Positions 33,011 through 41,351 of a DNA stretch of 64,000 nt are shown one piece after another; within the stretch, counting starts at the first letter, position 1; each line of letters begins with the position of its first letter. This DNA comes from Caballeronia grimmiae. Lineage in GTDB: Bacteria > Pseudomonadota > Gammaproteobacteria > Burkholderiales > Burkholderiaceae. Made by a program: the position numbers and the translations under genes. The DNA lies in NCBI RefSeq assembly GCF_000698555.1, contig NZ_JFHE01000006.1:62001-126000 (forward strand). Reading direction: 5' to 3'. The notes beneath the pieces were generated by a model. The model did no database searches. It saw only the letters and a list, made by a program, of their open reading frames with translations, and was not told the DNA's origin.

Positions 33011-33978
33011 ACACCATCGCAGACAACAATGGAAGCGCGTGGTCGCGCATCAAGGCCATTCAGGCGCCGTGGGCGTGGTCCTTCGTCGGCGCGGTGCTCG
33101 TGTGGTTCGCCATCGTCGCGATTTTCGGCTTCGGCATCGCGAGCAATGTCGCGCAAACGGCGCTGACGTACGGCGTGTTCATGGTGCTGGTCGGGCTCGG
33201 GCAGATGCTCGTCATCACCTCGGGCGTGGGCAATATCGACTTGTCGGTGCCATCGACGATTGCGCTCGCCGGCGTCGTCGGCATGCACGTGATGGGCGGC
33301 GTGAACGGGAACATCGTGGTCGGCGTAGCGGCGGCGCTCGGCGTGGGCATCGCGATCGGGCTCGCGAATTACGCGCTCATTCGCATGCTGCGCATTCCGC
33401 CGATCATCGCGACGCTGTCATCGAGCTTCATCATCCAGTCGATCGCCATTACGCAAGGCAGGCAGCTTCCGCCGCCGCCGCCCGGGCTCGGCGCGTTCGC
33501 CACCGGGCGCTTTCTCGACGTGCCGTATATCGCGCTGGTGGCGCTGGCGTTGTCGATTGCGCTGGCTGTGCTGCTGCATCGCGCGGTGTATGGGCGCAGG
33601 CTTTCGGCAATCGGACAGAACGCGCGGGCCGCGTGGCTCGCGGGCGTGGACGTTCATCGCACGCGCTGCCTCGCCTATGTGATGTCGTCGATGATCGCGT
33701 CGCTGACGGCGCTACTGATCGCGGCGACATCGGGCGGGGCGTCGCTCGATATGGGCGTCGAGTACATGCTGATTTCGATTGCCGTAGTCGTGATCGGCGG
33801 CACGCTGGTTGCCGGCGGCAAGGCGACGATAGCCGGCGTGTGGGGCGCATCGATGTTCCTGTTTCTGACCAACGCCGTCCTCAACGCGGTCGGTGCGGAT
33901 GCGGGCGTGCGTTCGATCGTCTATGGCGTGCTCATTATCGCGGTGACGGTGGCGGCGGGCGGCAAGGCGGCGCGTTGA
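33007..33978 (+). CDS. Sugar ABC transporter permease B
   Basis: Predicted 323-residue permease. The conserved CUT2 segments are seen in a different wording from permease A: MLVITSGVGNIDLSVPST, PPIIATLSSSFIIQSIAI, and LDMGVEYMLISIAVVVIGGTLVAGGKAT. About nine membrane helices. The initiating ATG overlaps the stop of permease A. The gene ends within an 11-base tandem repeat, 50 bases before the lactonase gene. With permease A it presumably forms the channel for both binding proteins of the operon. Confidence 0.9.
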   Translation: MNTIADNNGSAWSRIKAIQAPWAWSFVGAVLVWFAIVAIFGFGIASNVAQTALTYGVFMVLVGLGQMLVITSGVGNIDLSVPSTIALAGVVGMHVMGGVNGNIVVGVAAALGVGIAIGLANYALIRMLRIPPIIATLSSSFIIQSIAITQGRQLPPPPPGLGAFATGRFLDVPYIALVALALSIALAVLLHRAVYGRRLSAIGQNARAAWLAGVDVHRTRCLAYVMSSMIASLTALLIAATSGGASLDMGVEYMLISIAVVVIGGTLVAGGKATIAGVWGASMFLFLTNAVLNAVGADAGVRSIVYGVLIIAVTVAAGGKAAR

Positions 33979-34003
33979 AGACGCGTTGAAGACGCGTTGA
34001 ATC
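33972..34003 (+). repeat. 11-base tandem repeat at the permease B stop codon
   Basis: GCGTTGAAGAC is repeated at 33972-33982 and 33983-33993, with a third partial copy at 33994-34000. The permease stop codon TGA (33976-33978) lies inside the first copy. Copy-number change would alter the spacing to the lactonase gene at 34028. Confidence 0.8.
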
Positions 34004-34027
34004 AACTCATAACAAGGGCAAGGAGAC

Positions 34028-34936
34028 ATGAAATTCCAAGACTACGAAGTGCATGATCCGCGCTTTCGGCTGCTGCTTCAGCCCAACGCATTCCTCGAGA
34101 AGCTGACCGGCGATTGCCTGTGGGCCGAAGGCCCCGTTTATTTTCCGGCGACGGACTTGCTCATCTGGAGCGACATTCCGAACAACCGCATGCTGCGCTG
34201 GGCGCCGGGGATGGGCGTCGGCGTGTATCGCGCGCCATCGAATTTCAGCAACGGCAACACGCGCGATCGCGAGGGACGTCTCGTGAGTTGCGAGCACGGC
34301 GCGCGGCGCGTGACGCGCACGGAGCACGACGGCAGCATGACGGTGATCGCATCGCACTTCGACGGGAAGAAGCTCAATTCGCCGAACGATGTGATCGTCG
34401 ATTCGGAAGGCGCGATCTGGTTCACTGATCCGGACTACGGAATAATCAGCGACTACGAGGGATATCGCGCAGAGAGCGAGATCGGCCGATGCAACGTGTA
34501 TCGCGTCGCGCCCGGCGAAACGCAAGTGCGCCTCGTCTGCGATGACTTCGTGAAGCCCAACGGCCTCGCGTTCTCGCCGGATGAATCGAAGCTCTATATC
34601 GCGGATTCCGCTGCCTCGCACGATGACGATGCGCCGCGTCACATTCGCGTCTTCGATGTCGAGAAGGATGGCGCGTTGCGCAATGGCCGCGTGTTCGTCG
34701 AGATGCAAAGCGGCGTGCCGGACGGCTTGCGCACCGACGAGCAAGGCAACGTGTGGACGAGCGCGGAAGACGGCGTGCACTGTTATGCGCCGGATGGCGC
34801 GCTGCTCGGCAAGATACTCATTCCCGAAGTCGTCGCGAACCTGACGTTTGGCGGGCTGCGGCGCAACCGGCTGTTCATCACCGCGACTTCATCGGTGTAT
34901 GCGGTTCATGTGGGCGTGCGCGGCGCGGCGCGCTGA
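34028..34936 (+). CDS. SMP-30/gluconolactonase-family lactonase
   Basis: Predicted 302-residue six-bladed beta-propeller hydrolase. SMP-30 marks: LWAEGPVYFPATDLLIWSDI (the Glu that binds the metal), SNFSNGNTRDREGRLVSCEHGARRVTR, KKLNSPNDVIVDSEGAIWFTDPDYG (Asn metal ligand in SPNDV), VKPNGLAFSPDESKLYIADS (second Asn) and VPDGLRTDEQGNVWTSAEDG (Asp). All expected metal ligands are present. Such enzymes open sugar lactones. In this operon, downstream of the transporter, it suggests oxidative breakdown of the imported sugar, with the divergent SDR as the likely dehydrogenase. The start has an AAGGAG site. Confidence 0.9.
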   Translation: MKFQDYEVHDPRFRLLLQPNAFLEKLTGDCLWAEGPVYFPATDLLIWSDIPNNRMLRWAPGMGVGVYRAPSNFSNGNTRDREGRLVSCEHGARRVTRTEHDGSMTVIASHFDGKKLNSPNDVIVDSEGAIWFTDPDYGIISDYEGYRAESEIGRCNVYRVAPGETQVRLVCDDFVKPNGLAFSPDESKLYIADSAASHDDDAPRHIRVFDVEKDGALRNGRVFVEMQSGVPDGLRTDEQGNVWTSAEDGVHCYAPDGALLGKILIPEVVANLTFGGLRRNRLFITATSSVYAVHVGVRGAAR

Positions 34937-34965
34937 TCGATAAAACAAGGAGACGGAGAGTGCAG

Positions 34966-35979
34966 ATGCTCAAGATGATGGCGGCGGCATGCGTGGCGCT
35001 GGCGAGCGTGTCGGCGATGGCCCAGGTCGCGAACGGCGATACGTCGTCGATGAAGATCGCGTTGTCGAACAACTACGCGGGCAATAGCTGGCGTCAGCAG
35101 ATGCTCAAGAGCTGGTCCAATGTCGCCGATGCCGCGGTGAAGCAGAAGATCGTGGCGTCCGCGCCGAGCTTCACGACCGCGGAGAGCCAGGCGACGGAGC
35201 AGGTTCAGCAGATACAGAACCTTATTTTGCAGGGCTACAAGGCGATTGCCGTCGACGCCGTGTCGCCGACCGCGCTCAATGGCGTGATCAAGCAGGCGTG
35301 CGGTGCGGGCGTGACGGTCGTATCGTTCGATGGCATCGCGACCGAGCCGTGCGCGTATCGCATCGCCGTGGACTTCCAGGGCATGGGCCGGATGCAGGTG
35401 GATTATCTGGCGAAGCGTCTCAATGGCAAGGGCAACCTGCTCGAGATTCGCGGGCTGGCGGGCGTGTCGGTGGATGACGAGATCCATCAGGGCATCGTCG
35501 ATCAGATCAAGAAGTATCCGGGGTTGAAGATCGTCGGTTCGGTGCATGGCGACTGGACGCAGACCGTCGCGCAGAAACAGGTCGCGGGCATTTTGCCGAC
35601 GCTGCCGAAGATCGATGGCGTCGTCACGCAGGGCGGCGATGGGTTCGGCGCGGCGCAGGCGATCAAGGCGGCGGGGCGGCCGACGCCGATCATCATTCTC
35701 GGCAATCGTCAGGAGGAGCTTGCGTGGTGGGCGGAACAGCGCAAGAGCGGCTATGAAACGATGTCGGTGACGATTCCGCCGGGGGCATCGTCGTTCGCGT
35801 TTTGGGTGACGCAGCAGGTGCTGGCGGGCAAGAAGGTGCCGCACGATATCCGGATGCCGGTGCTCGAAGTGAAGCCCGAGGAACTGGATGCGGTGCTGGC
35901 CAAGACGCCGACGGGCGCGCTCGCGAACAAGGAGTACTCGCGAGACGAGGTCGTGGCTGTGGTGGATGGGAAGAAGTAG
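34966..35979 (+). CDS. Periplasmic sugar-binding protein, second paralogue in the operon
   Basis: Predicted 337-residue binding protein, signal peptide MLKMMAAACVALASVSAMAQ. It parallels the first binding protein of the operon through its length (KIALSNNYAGNSWRQQMLKSW, QIQNLILQGYKAIAVDAVSPTALNG, VVSFDGIATEPCAYRI, GDWTQTVAQKQVAGILPTLP). Differences concentrate around the second half (GGDGFGAAQAIKA against GEMSFGIAQAFKA; LGNRQEELAWW against GSTYPELNWW), which may mean a different ligand preference. A GTG six bases upstream, nearer to the AAGGAG site, could be the true start. It is the last gene of the operon. Confidence 0.9.
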   Translation: MLKMMAAACVALASVSAMAQVANGDTSSMKIALSNNYAGNSWRQQMLKSWSNVADAAVKQKIVASAPSFTTAESQATEQVQQIQNLILQGYKAIAVDAVSPTALNGVIKQACGAGVTVVSFDGIATEPCAYRIAVDFQGMGRMQVDYLAKRLNGKGNLLEIRGLAGVSVDDEIHQGIVDQIKKYPGLKIVGSVHGDWTQTVAQKQVAGILPTLPKIDGVVTQGGDGFGAAQAIKAAGRPTPIIILGNRQEELAWWAEQRKSGYETMSVTIPPGASSFAFWVTQQVLAGKKVPHDIRMPVLEVKPEELDAVLAKTPTGALANKEYSRDEVVAVVDGKK

Positions 35980-36022
35980 GCTCTTTTCCCTGTCGTGGCG
36001 TTTTTGCGCGCCGTTCTGCTAG

Positions 36023-36043
36023 CTCGCCCCTCGCCGGGGCGAG
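36023..36043. terminator. Hairpin between converging sugar operon and DeoR gene
   Basis: Arms CTCGCCCC (36023-36030) and GGGGCGAG (36036-36043) with a five-base loop, 44 bases after the stop of the binding-protein gene and 46 bases beyond the stop of the convergent DeoR gene. No T-run follows on either strand beyond TTACC, so efficiency is uncertain. Confidence 0.5.
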
Positions 36044-36088
36044 TTACCAAGGCCACCACCGCCTCGATTAAAAACGGCAAGTAGCGCC

Positions 36089-36856
36089 TCACGCATACAG
36101 GATCTTCGTCCCGTTGCCATCGAGCCATCGCACGAACTCTTCGCCGAGTCCGTCGTCGGTGACGAGATAATCGATACGATCCATCGCGCCGAACGCCGCG
36201 AACTCGCGCTTGCCGAACTTCTTCGAATCCGCCAGCAAATAGACGGTCTTCGCCGCGTCGATCATCGCGCGCTTCACGTGCAGGTCGATGAAGTCCGGAT
36301 ACGAAATGCCCGACTCCATCGACACCCCGCCCGCCGCCAGAAACAGCTTGTCGACGAACATGCCCTCGAAGAACGTCGATGCCTTCTCGCCCGACACCGC
36401 AATCGTCTCCGGCTTGAAGATGCCGCCCGTCAGCATCACGCGATTCGTCGGTTCCGCGCCGAGCAGAATCGCAATGTTCAGCGCGTTCGTCACGATGCGC
36501 AGGTTCTGGCGGTCCAGCAGGTTTTTCGCAAGTTCGGTCGCGGTCGCGCCGCAGTCCAGAATGATCGAATCCCCGTTTTCGATCAGACTCGCCGCCTTCG
36601 CCCCGATCAGCGCCTTCTCCGCGCTCGTCGGCAACACCGGCGTCTCGTAGCTGCGCCTCGCCGGCTCTACCTGCTCGGCTCGCAGCCGCACGTTGCCATG
36701 CACGCGCTCGACTCGCCCAAGCCGCTGCAGTTCGTCGATGTCCTTTCGAATGGTCGGCATCGACACGCCAAACTCACTCGACAACTCCGAGAGCTTCACG
36801 AGCTTGGCCGCACGCACACGTTCAAAAATCTTCTCTGTTCTGGTTCGTTGATCCAT
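36089..36856 (-). CDS. DeoR-family transcriptional repressor
   Basis: Predicted 255-residue regulator. N-terminal helix-turn-helix: KLVKLSELSSEFGVSMPTIRKDIDELQRLGRVERVHGNVRL, typical of DeoR/GlpR proteins. The C-terminal sugar-phosphate sensor domain has SIILDCGATATELAKNLL, VMLTGGIFKPETIAVSG and KTVYLLADSKKFGKREF, with the family's phosphate-binding layout. The start at 36856 is preferred for a GGAAGG site; an ATG 18 bases upstream is in frame. It is divergent from the transketolase operon and probably represses it until a phosphorylated intermediate from that pathway binds. Confidence 0.9.
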   Translation of the reverse strand: MDQRTRTEKIFERVRAAKLVKLSELSSEFGVSMPTIRKDIDELQRLGRVERVHGNVRLRAEQVEPARRSYETPVLPTSAEKALIGAKAASLIENGDSIILDCGATATELAKNLLDRQNLRIVTNALNIAILLGAEPTNRVMLTGGIFKPETIAVSGEKASTFFEGMFVDKLFLAAGGVSMESGISYPDFIDLHVKRAMIDAAKTVYLLADSKKFGKREFAAFGAMDRIDYLVTDDGLGEEFVRWLDGNGTKILYA

Positions 36857-36950
36857 TCCGCCCTTCCTGCCCATGCGCTATCCCGCGCCACCCCAAGCCG
36901 TATTCTGCCTGATCAGAAACGCCGCCGCGTTCGTTTTAGGGGTTTTCCCT

Positions 36951-36982
36951 CTTTCGATTGATTTGCCTTTGACCTTCGAAAG
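36951..36982. promoter_or_regulatory. Candidate DeoR operator upstream of the transketolase operon
   Basis: CTTTCGA (36951-36957) is mirrored by TCGAAAG (36976-36982), with AAAGAAACT repeats just downstream (36980-36997). DeoR-family sites often contain TTTCG-type repeats, so this divergent intergenic dyad is a fair operator candidate. No confident -35/-10 pair was found. Confidence 0.45.
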
Positions 36983-37031
36983 AAACTAAAAGAAACTCTG
37001 TCTCAAGCAAACGGGAGTCTGGGAGCAGGGA

Positions 37032-37886
37032 ATGGAAAACCCCTTCAAGCAGTCGGGCGACGCGCTGCATCGCCGGGCGCAAGAGATCCGCAAGAAAATC
37101 TGCGTGATGAACGCCACGGCCAAGAGCGGTCACACGGGCGGCGACATGTCGGAGGCCGATATCCTCGCGGCTCTCTATTTTCATGTGCTCCGCTATGAGA
37201 CCGATGCCGCCAGCAGCGTGCGCTGGCACGACGAGTTCATCCTGAGCAAGGGGCACGGCGTCGGCGGCCTCTACGCCTGTTTCGCGGAACTCGGCTGGCT
37301 GAAGGACGACGAACTGCTCACCTATCTGAAGGACGATTCACGTCTGCCGGGCCATCCCGTGCGTCAGAAGCTGCCGACCTGGGTCACGGTGAACACCGGC
37401 GGCCTCGGTCACGGCCTGCCGATCGCAGCCGGTCTCGCGATGGCCAAGCAGCGTCACGCCGCGCAATACGAAGGACCGACCGGGCGCGTGTTCGTGCTGA
37501 CTGGCGACGGTGAACTCGAAGAGGGTTCCAACTGGGAAGCCGCGATGGCTGCGGCGCATTTCGAGCTCTCGAACCTCGTCGTGATCGTGGACCGCAATCG
37601 CCTGCAACTTGCGGACTTCACGCACAACATCATGGATCTCGATCCGCTCGACGAGAAGTTCCGCGCTTTCGGTTTCGAAGTTCACGACGTGAACGGAAAC
37701 CAGGCGGACTCAATTTGGAAACTATTGGAAAGTCTCGACTACGCGAACAGAAAGCCCAAGGTCGTGATCGCGCATACCATCAAGGGGCGCGGCGTGTCGT
37801 TCATGGAGAACGTGCCGGCCTGGCATCACAAGTTTCCCGATGAAGAGCAACTCAAGCAGGCGCTGAAGGAGCTGGACCATGCGTGA
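37032..37886 (+). CDS. Transketolase N-terminal subunit (split transketolase)
   Basis: Predicted 284-residue thiamine-diphosphate-binding half of a two-subunit transketolase. Seen: AKSGHTGGDMSEADILAALYF with the family His, FILSKGHGVGGLYA, NTGGLGHGLPIAAGLAMA, and the ThDP motif from GDGELEEGSNWEAAM to VIVDRNRLQ. It overlaps the C-terminal subunit gene by eight bases. Split transketolases are found in dedicated sugar pathways, for example apulose-4-phosphate transketolase; the present position with a kinase and transporter supports a catabolic, not housekeeping, role. Confidence 0.92.
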   Translation: MENPFKQSGDALHRRAQEIRKKICVMNATAKSGHTGGDMSEADILAALYFHVLRYETDAASSVRWHDEFILSKGHGVGGLYACFAELGWLKDDELLTYLKDDSRLPGHPVRQKLPTWVTVNTGGLGHGLPIAAGLAMAKQRHAAQYEGPTGRVFVLTGDGELEEGSNWEAAMAAAHFELSNLVVIVDRNRLQLADFTHNIMDLDPLDEKFRAFGFEVHDVNGNQADSIWKLLESLDYANRKPKVVIAHTIKGRGVSFMENVPAWHHKFPDEEQLKQALKELDHA

Positions 37887-38823
37887 CTACGCTGACTTGC
37901 GGGACGGCGCGGTAAGCGCACTCGGCCGGCTGACCGCCGCGGGGCAAGACATCATCGTGATGGTGGCGGATTCCACGTCCACCTCGAAGATCGGCCCGTT
38001 CATGAAGGACTATCCCGAGCGCGTGATCAACGTCGGCATCGCGGAGCAGAACATGGTCGGCATGGCGGCTGGCCTCGCGCTCGGCGGACATATCGTGTTC
38101 ACGGCGAATGCCGCGCCGTTTCTCGTCGGACGCGCAAACGAGCAGGTCAAGAACGACGTCTGCTATAGCGGCACCAACGTGAAGATGCTCGGCCTGAATG
38201 CGGGCGTCGCGTATGGGCCGCTTGCATCGACGCATCATGCAATCGACGACCTCTCGATCATGAGCGGCTTCGGCAACGTGCAGATTTTTGCGCCGTGCGA
38301 CGAAGTCGAAGTCGTGCAGATGATCGGCTATGCCGCGTCCTTCGATGGCCCCGTCTACATCCGTCTCGACAATGCAAAGTTTCCGGTCGTGCACGACGCG
38401 TCGTATCGCTTCGTGCCGGGCCGTCCCGATGTGCTGATCGAAGGCTCGCGCGTCGCGGTCATCGCGATGGGCTCGGTCGTCGGCGAGGCGCTCGATGCAT
38501 GCGAGACGATGCAGAAAGAGAGCGGCATGTCGCCGACGCTCGTGAACCTCTCGTCGCTGCGCCCGCTCGATCAGGACGCGCTCGCCGCGATCATCGAACG
38601 GCACGATGCGATCGTCACCGTCGAAGAGCATTCGCTGCATGGCGGCGTCGGCGCGACGGTGGCCGTGTTGATGGCGCGGCGTCAGATCAATCGGCCGCTC
38701 AAGATGCTCGGCATCACCGAGGGCGAGTTCGCGAAGTACGGCACGCGCAAGGGCATCCGCCGCCATTACGGTATCGATGCAGCCGGCATCGCCGATGCGA
38801 TCCGCGCGCAGCGCGCCAACTGA
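37879..38823 (+). CDS. Transketolase C-terminal subunit (split transketolase)
   Basis: Predicted 314-residue pyrimidine-binding half of the transketolase. Seen: VADSTSTSKIGPFMKDYPERVINVGIAEQNMVGMAAGLA (with the catalytic Glu in AEQN), HHAIDDLSIMSGFGNV, and the C-terminal domain ALAAIIERHDAIVTVEEHSLHGGVGATVA. It overlaps the N-terminal subunit by eight bases, consistent with a stoichiometric complex. Two genes downstream is the binding protein of the transporter. Confidence 0.92.
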   Translation: MRDYADLRDGAVSALGRLTAAGQDIIVMVADSTSTSKIGPFMKDYPERVINVGIAEQNMVGMAAGLALGGHIVFTANAAPFLVGRANEQVKNDVCYSGTNVKMLGLNAGVAYGPLASTHHAIDDLSIMSGFGNVQIFAPCDEVEVVQMIGYAASFDGPVYIRLDNAKFPVVHDASYRFVPGRPDVLIEGSRVAVIAMGSVVGEALDACETMQKESGMSPTLVNLSSLRPLDQDALAAIIERHDAIVTVEEHSLHGGVGATVAVLMARRQINRPLKMLGITEGEFAKYGTRKGIRRHYGIDAAGIADAIRAQRAN

Positions 38824-38856
38824 AACACGCGCCAAAGAACGAATCAGGAGACACAG

Positions 38857-39654
38857 ATGGGCATTCAGTACGACATGTCGCTGCGCCACGGCGTCGATTT
38901 CGACTTCCGTCTGGACGGCAAGGTTGCCGTCGTGACCGGCGGTCTCGGCGGCATCGCGATGGCGACGAACGCCGCGTTGATCGCGAAGGGCGCTCGCGTC
39001 GCAATTCTTTATCCGAGCTTCGAAGCGCCGCGCGTGCAAGCCGCCATCGACGAGCTGGGCGCGGACAACGCCCAAGCCTTCGCGTGCGATGTCGCCAACG
39101 AAGCCGATGTCGAGCGCGCCATCAAGACCGCGCATGCGCACTTCGGCGATCTGCATCTGCTCGTGAACGCGGCAGGCTGCATCACGCTGACGCCCGCTGA
39201 AGAGATCGGCTACGACGAATGGCAGCGTCAGATCGCCGTCAATCTCACGGGGCCGTTTCTCTGCTCCAAGCATTTCGCGCGCATCGTGCTGGCAAGCGGG
39301 CATGGCGGCAAGATCGTCAACATCGCATCGCAGGCGGCGACCGTCGCGATCGACCAGCATTGCGCCTATACGTCCGCGAAGGCCGGCCTCATCGGCATGA
39401 CGAAAGTGCTCGCGAAGGAATGGGCCGGGCGCGGCATCACCGTCAACACGGTATCGCCGACCGTCGTGCTCACGCCGATGGGCGCGGCCGCATGGGAAGG
39501 CGAGAAGGGCGAGAACATGAAGAAGCTGATTCCCGTCGGCCGCTTCGCCTATACCGATGAAATCGCCGCTGCGATTCTGTTCCTGCTGTCGAACGGCGCG
39601 GACATGATCACCGGCGCCGACATCATGATCGATGGCGGCTACACGATCGCCTGA
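38857..39654 (+). CDS. SDR-family dehydrogenase of the transketolase operon (first)
   Basis: Predicted 265-residue SDR with an N-terminal extension (MGIQYDMSLRHGVDFDFRL). The cofactor motif reads TGGLGGIA, so the last Gly of TGxxxGxG is Ala. Catalytic Ser in NIASQAATVAI and Tyr/Lys in AYTSAK are present, plus a long loop TVVLTPMGAAAWEGEKGENMKKLIPVGRFA typical of polyol dehydrogenases. It lies 33 bases after the transketolase genes with an AGGAGAC site. The likely reaction is oxidation of a polyol or sugar to a ketose; the substrate is unknown. Confidence 0.87.
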   Translation: MGIQYDMSLRHGVDFDFRLDGKVAVVTGGLGGIAMATNAALIAKGARVAILYPSFEAPRVQAAIDELGADNAQAFACDVANEADVERAIKTAHAHFGDLHLLVNAAGCITLTPAEEIGYDEWQRQIAVNLTGPFLCSKHFARIVLASGHGGKIVNIASQAATVAIDQHCAYTSAKAGLIGMTKVLAKEWAGRGITVNTVSPTVVLTPMGAAAWEGEKGENMKKLIPVGRFAYTDEIAAAILFLLSNGADMITGADIMIDGGYTIA

Positions 39655-39697
39655 TGCGTCATTGCTCTAAGAACACAAATCAACCGGAGACAACACC

Positions 39698-40642
39698 ATG
39701 TGGAAGAAGCTAGCAGTCGCTGCGGCGGTGGCCGTTTCGTTCGGCGCCGCCGTGCCGGGCGTCGCCAATGCGGCGGGCAAGGGCACCATCGCGATTCTCG
39801 TGAACGCGCTCGACAATCCGTACTATGCCGCCGAAGCCAAGGGCGCGGAAAGCGAAGCGAAGAAGCTCGGCTACGACACCATCGTTCTTTCGCATGGCGA
39901 AGACGTCAACAAGCAGAACGAGCTCGTCAATCTGGTGATCGGCAAGGGCGTGAAGGGCATCATTCTCGATAACGCCGATTCGAACGCGAGCGTCGCCACG
40001 GTGCGCACCGCTGTCGACAAGAAAGTGCCCGTCGTGCTGATCAATCGCGAGATTCCGAAGGACGGTATCGCGATCGCGCAGTTGAGCCATAACAATCTGC
40101 AAGCGGGCACTGAAGTCGCGCAACGCTTCGTCGAAACCATCGGCGAAAAGGGCGAATACGTGGAGCTTACCTGCAATCTCGCGGACAAGAACTGCGTCAC
40201 GCGCTCGCAAGCGTTCCATCAGGTGCTCGATCAATATCCCGAACTGAAGATGGTCGCGCGTCAGGACGCGAAGGGCGCGCTCCTGCCCGGCAAGCAGGCG
40301 ATGGATTCGATCCTGCAGGAGCACTCGAAGATCAAGGGCGTCATCAGCGGCAATGGTCCGGTTGCGCTCGGCGCGATCGCATCGCTCGAATCGGCGGGAC
40401 GCAAGGACGTGGTCGTGATGGGCATCGACGGCAGCAACGACGAGCGCGATTCCATTCTCGCGGGCAAGCTGAAGGCCACGGTCATGCTGCAGGCGCAGGG
40501 CATTGCGATTCACGGCGTCGACCTGCTCGACAAGTACATCGCCACCGGCAAGACCGGCGAGCAGGAGCGTCAGCTGTTCCGCGGCATCCTGATCACGAAG
40601 GACAACGCGTCGAAGGTCAAGGACTTCTACTACACGAAGTAA
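39698..40642 (+). CDS. Periplasmic sugar-binding protein of the transketolase operon
   Basis: Predicted 314-residue binding protein (peripla_BP_4), signal peptide cut near VANAAGKG, residue 25. Fold marks: IAILVNALDNPYYAAEAKGAESEAKKLGY, QNELVNLVIGKGVKGIILDNADSN, VPVVLINREIPKDGIAIAQLSHNN, DRSN-like pocket residues replaced by EDVNK, and VVVMGIDGSNDERDSI. It resembles ribose and polyol-binding proteins. It belongs to the uptake part of the operon, followed by DUF2291, ATPase and permease genes. Confidence 0.92.
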   Translation: MWKKLAVAAAVAVSFGAAVPGVANAAGKGTIAILVNALDNPYYAAEAKGAESEAKKLGYDTIVLSHGEDVNKQNELVNLVIGKGVKGIILDNADSNASVATVRTAVDKKVPVVLINREIPKDGIAIAQLSHNNLQAGTEVAQRFVETIGEKGEYVELTCNLADKNCVTRSQAFHQVLDQYPELKMVARQDAKGALLPGKQAMDSILQEHSKIKGVISGNGPVALGAIASLESAGRKDVVVMGIDGSNDERDSILAGKLKATVMLQAQGIAIHGVDLLDKYIATGKTGEQERQLFRGILITKDNASKVKDFYYTK

Positions 40643-40709
40643 CGCACTGCGATGTTGGACGGGCGCGGTCATCGCCGCGCCCGTGCAAGGCTTGTCATGT
40701 GAGGTCGTC

Positions 40710-41351
40710 ATGGTTCATCCAATCTGCGCAGCCCGCCGCGCGCTTACCGTGCTCTTCGTGCTCGGTGCGGCAAGTCTCGGCGCGTGCCACGTCGTCACCG
40801 ATACCGAACTCGCGGCGATCCGCAACCAGGGCCAGCACAAGGGCCCGGACGCCGGCAAGATGCTGAGCGAACAACTCATCCCTTATGCCGACAAGAACGC
40901 GAAGCCGGCCTCGCAGGTGATCGCCGCGCTCAATTCGAACTTCGACGATGCGTGCAAGCAATACGGCTTTCGTCAGAGCACGGCGTTCCCGTGCAATTTC
41001 TGGTTGCGCGTGCAGGGCAAGGTGACACGCATCGACGGATCGTCGCGGGTCGGCAAGGCTTATGTGGACGTGGCTCCGGCGTCGGGCGGCGAACCCGTTC
41101 ATGTCGTGTTGCAGACCGGTCCGGTCGTGGTCGGCACCGGTGTGCGAGATGGCTTTCCCGGCGTGAAATACAGCGACTTCGATGACCAGACGCGCTTCGC
41201 CGCGTTCGGTCAGGAACTCAACAAGCTCGTCGTGAACCGCGTGCAATCGATGAAGCTGAAGGTCGGCGAGACGGTGGATGTCGCCGCCGTCTACAGCACA
41301 TGGAGCGAGCCGACAGGCGAAATTCGCGCAATACCGGTGGCCTGGAAATGA
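40710..41351 (+). CDS. DUF2291 family lipoprotein
   Basis: Predicted 213-residue periplasmic lipoprotein. Start at 40710 has a GAGG site; the lipobox is LGAC (Cys near residue 26). The body matches DUF2291: LIPYADKNAKPASQVIAALNSNFDDACKQYG, CNFWLRVQGKVTRID, VVLQTGPVVVGTGVRDG, PGVKYSDFDDQTRFAAFGQELNKLVVNRV. DUF2291 genes are typically found inside CUT2 sugar or polyol ABC operons between the binding protein and the ATPase, exactly as here, but their role is unknown. The stop overlaps the ATPase start by four bases. Confidence 0.88.
   Translation: MVHPICAARRALTVLFVLGAASLGACHVVTDTELAAIRNQGQHKGPDAGKMLSEQLIPYADKNAKPASQVIAALNSNFDDACKQYGFRQSTAFPCNFWLRVQGKVTRIDGSSRVGKAYVDVAPASGGEPVHVVLQTGPVVVGTGVRDGFPGVKYSDFDDQTRFAAFGQELNKLVVNRVQSMKLKVGETVDVAAVYSTWSEPTGEIRAIPVAWK

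Noticed and set aside
37852..39360. 502-codon minus-strand frame
   Set aside because: It runs opposite the second transketolase subunit and an SDR, both with intact motifs.
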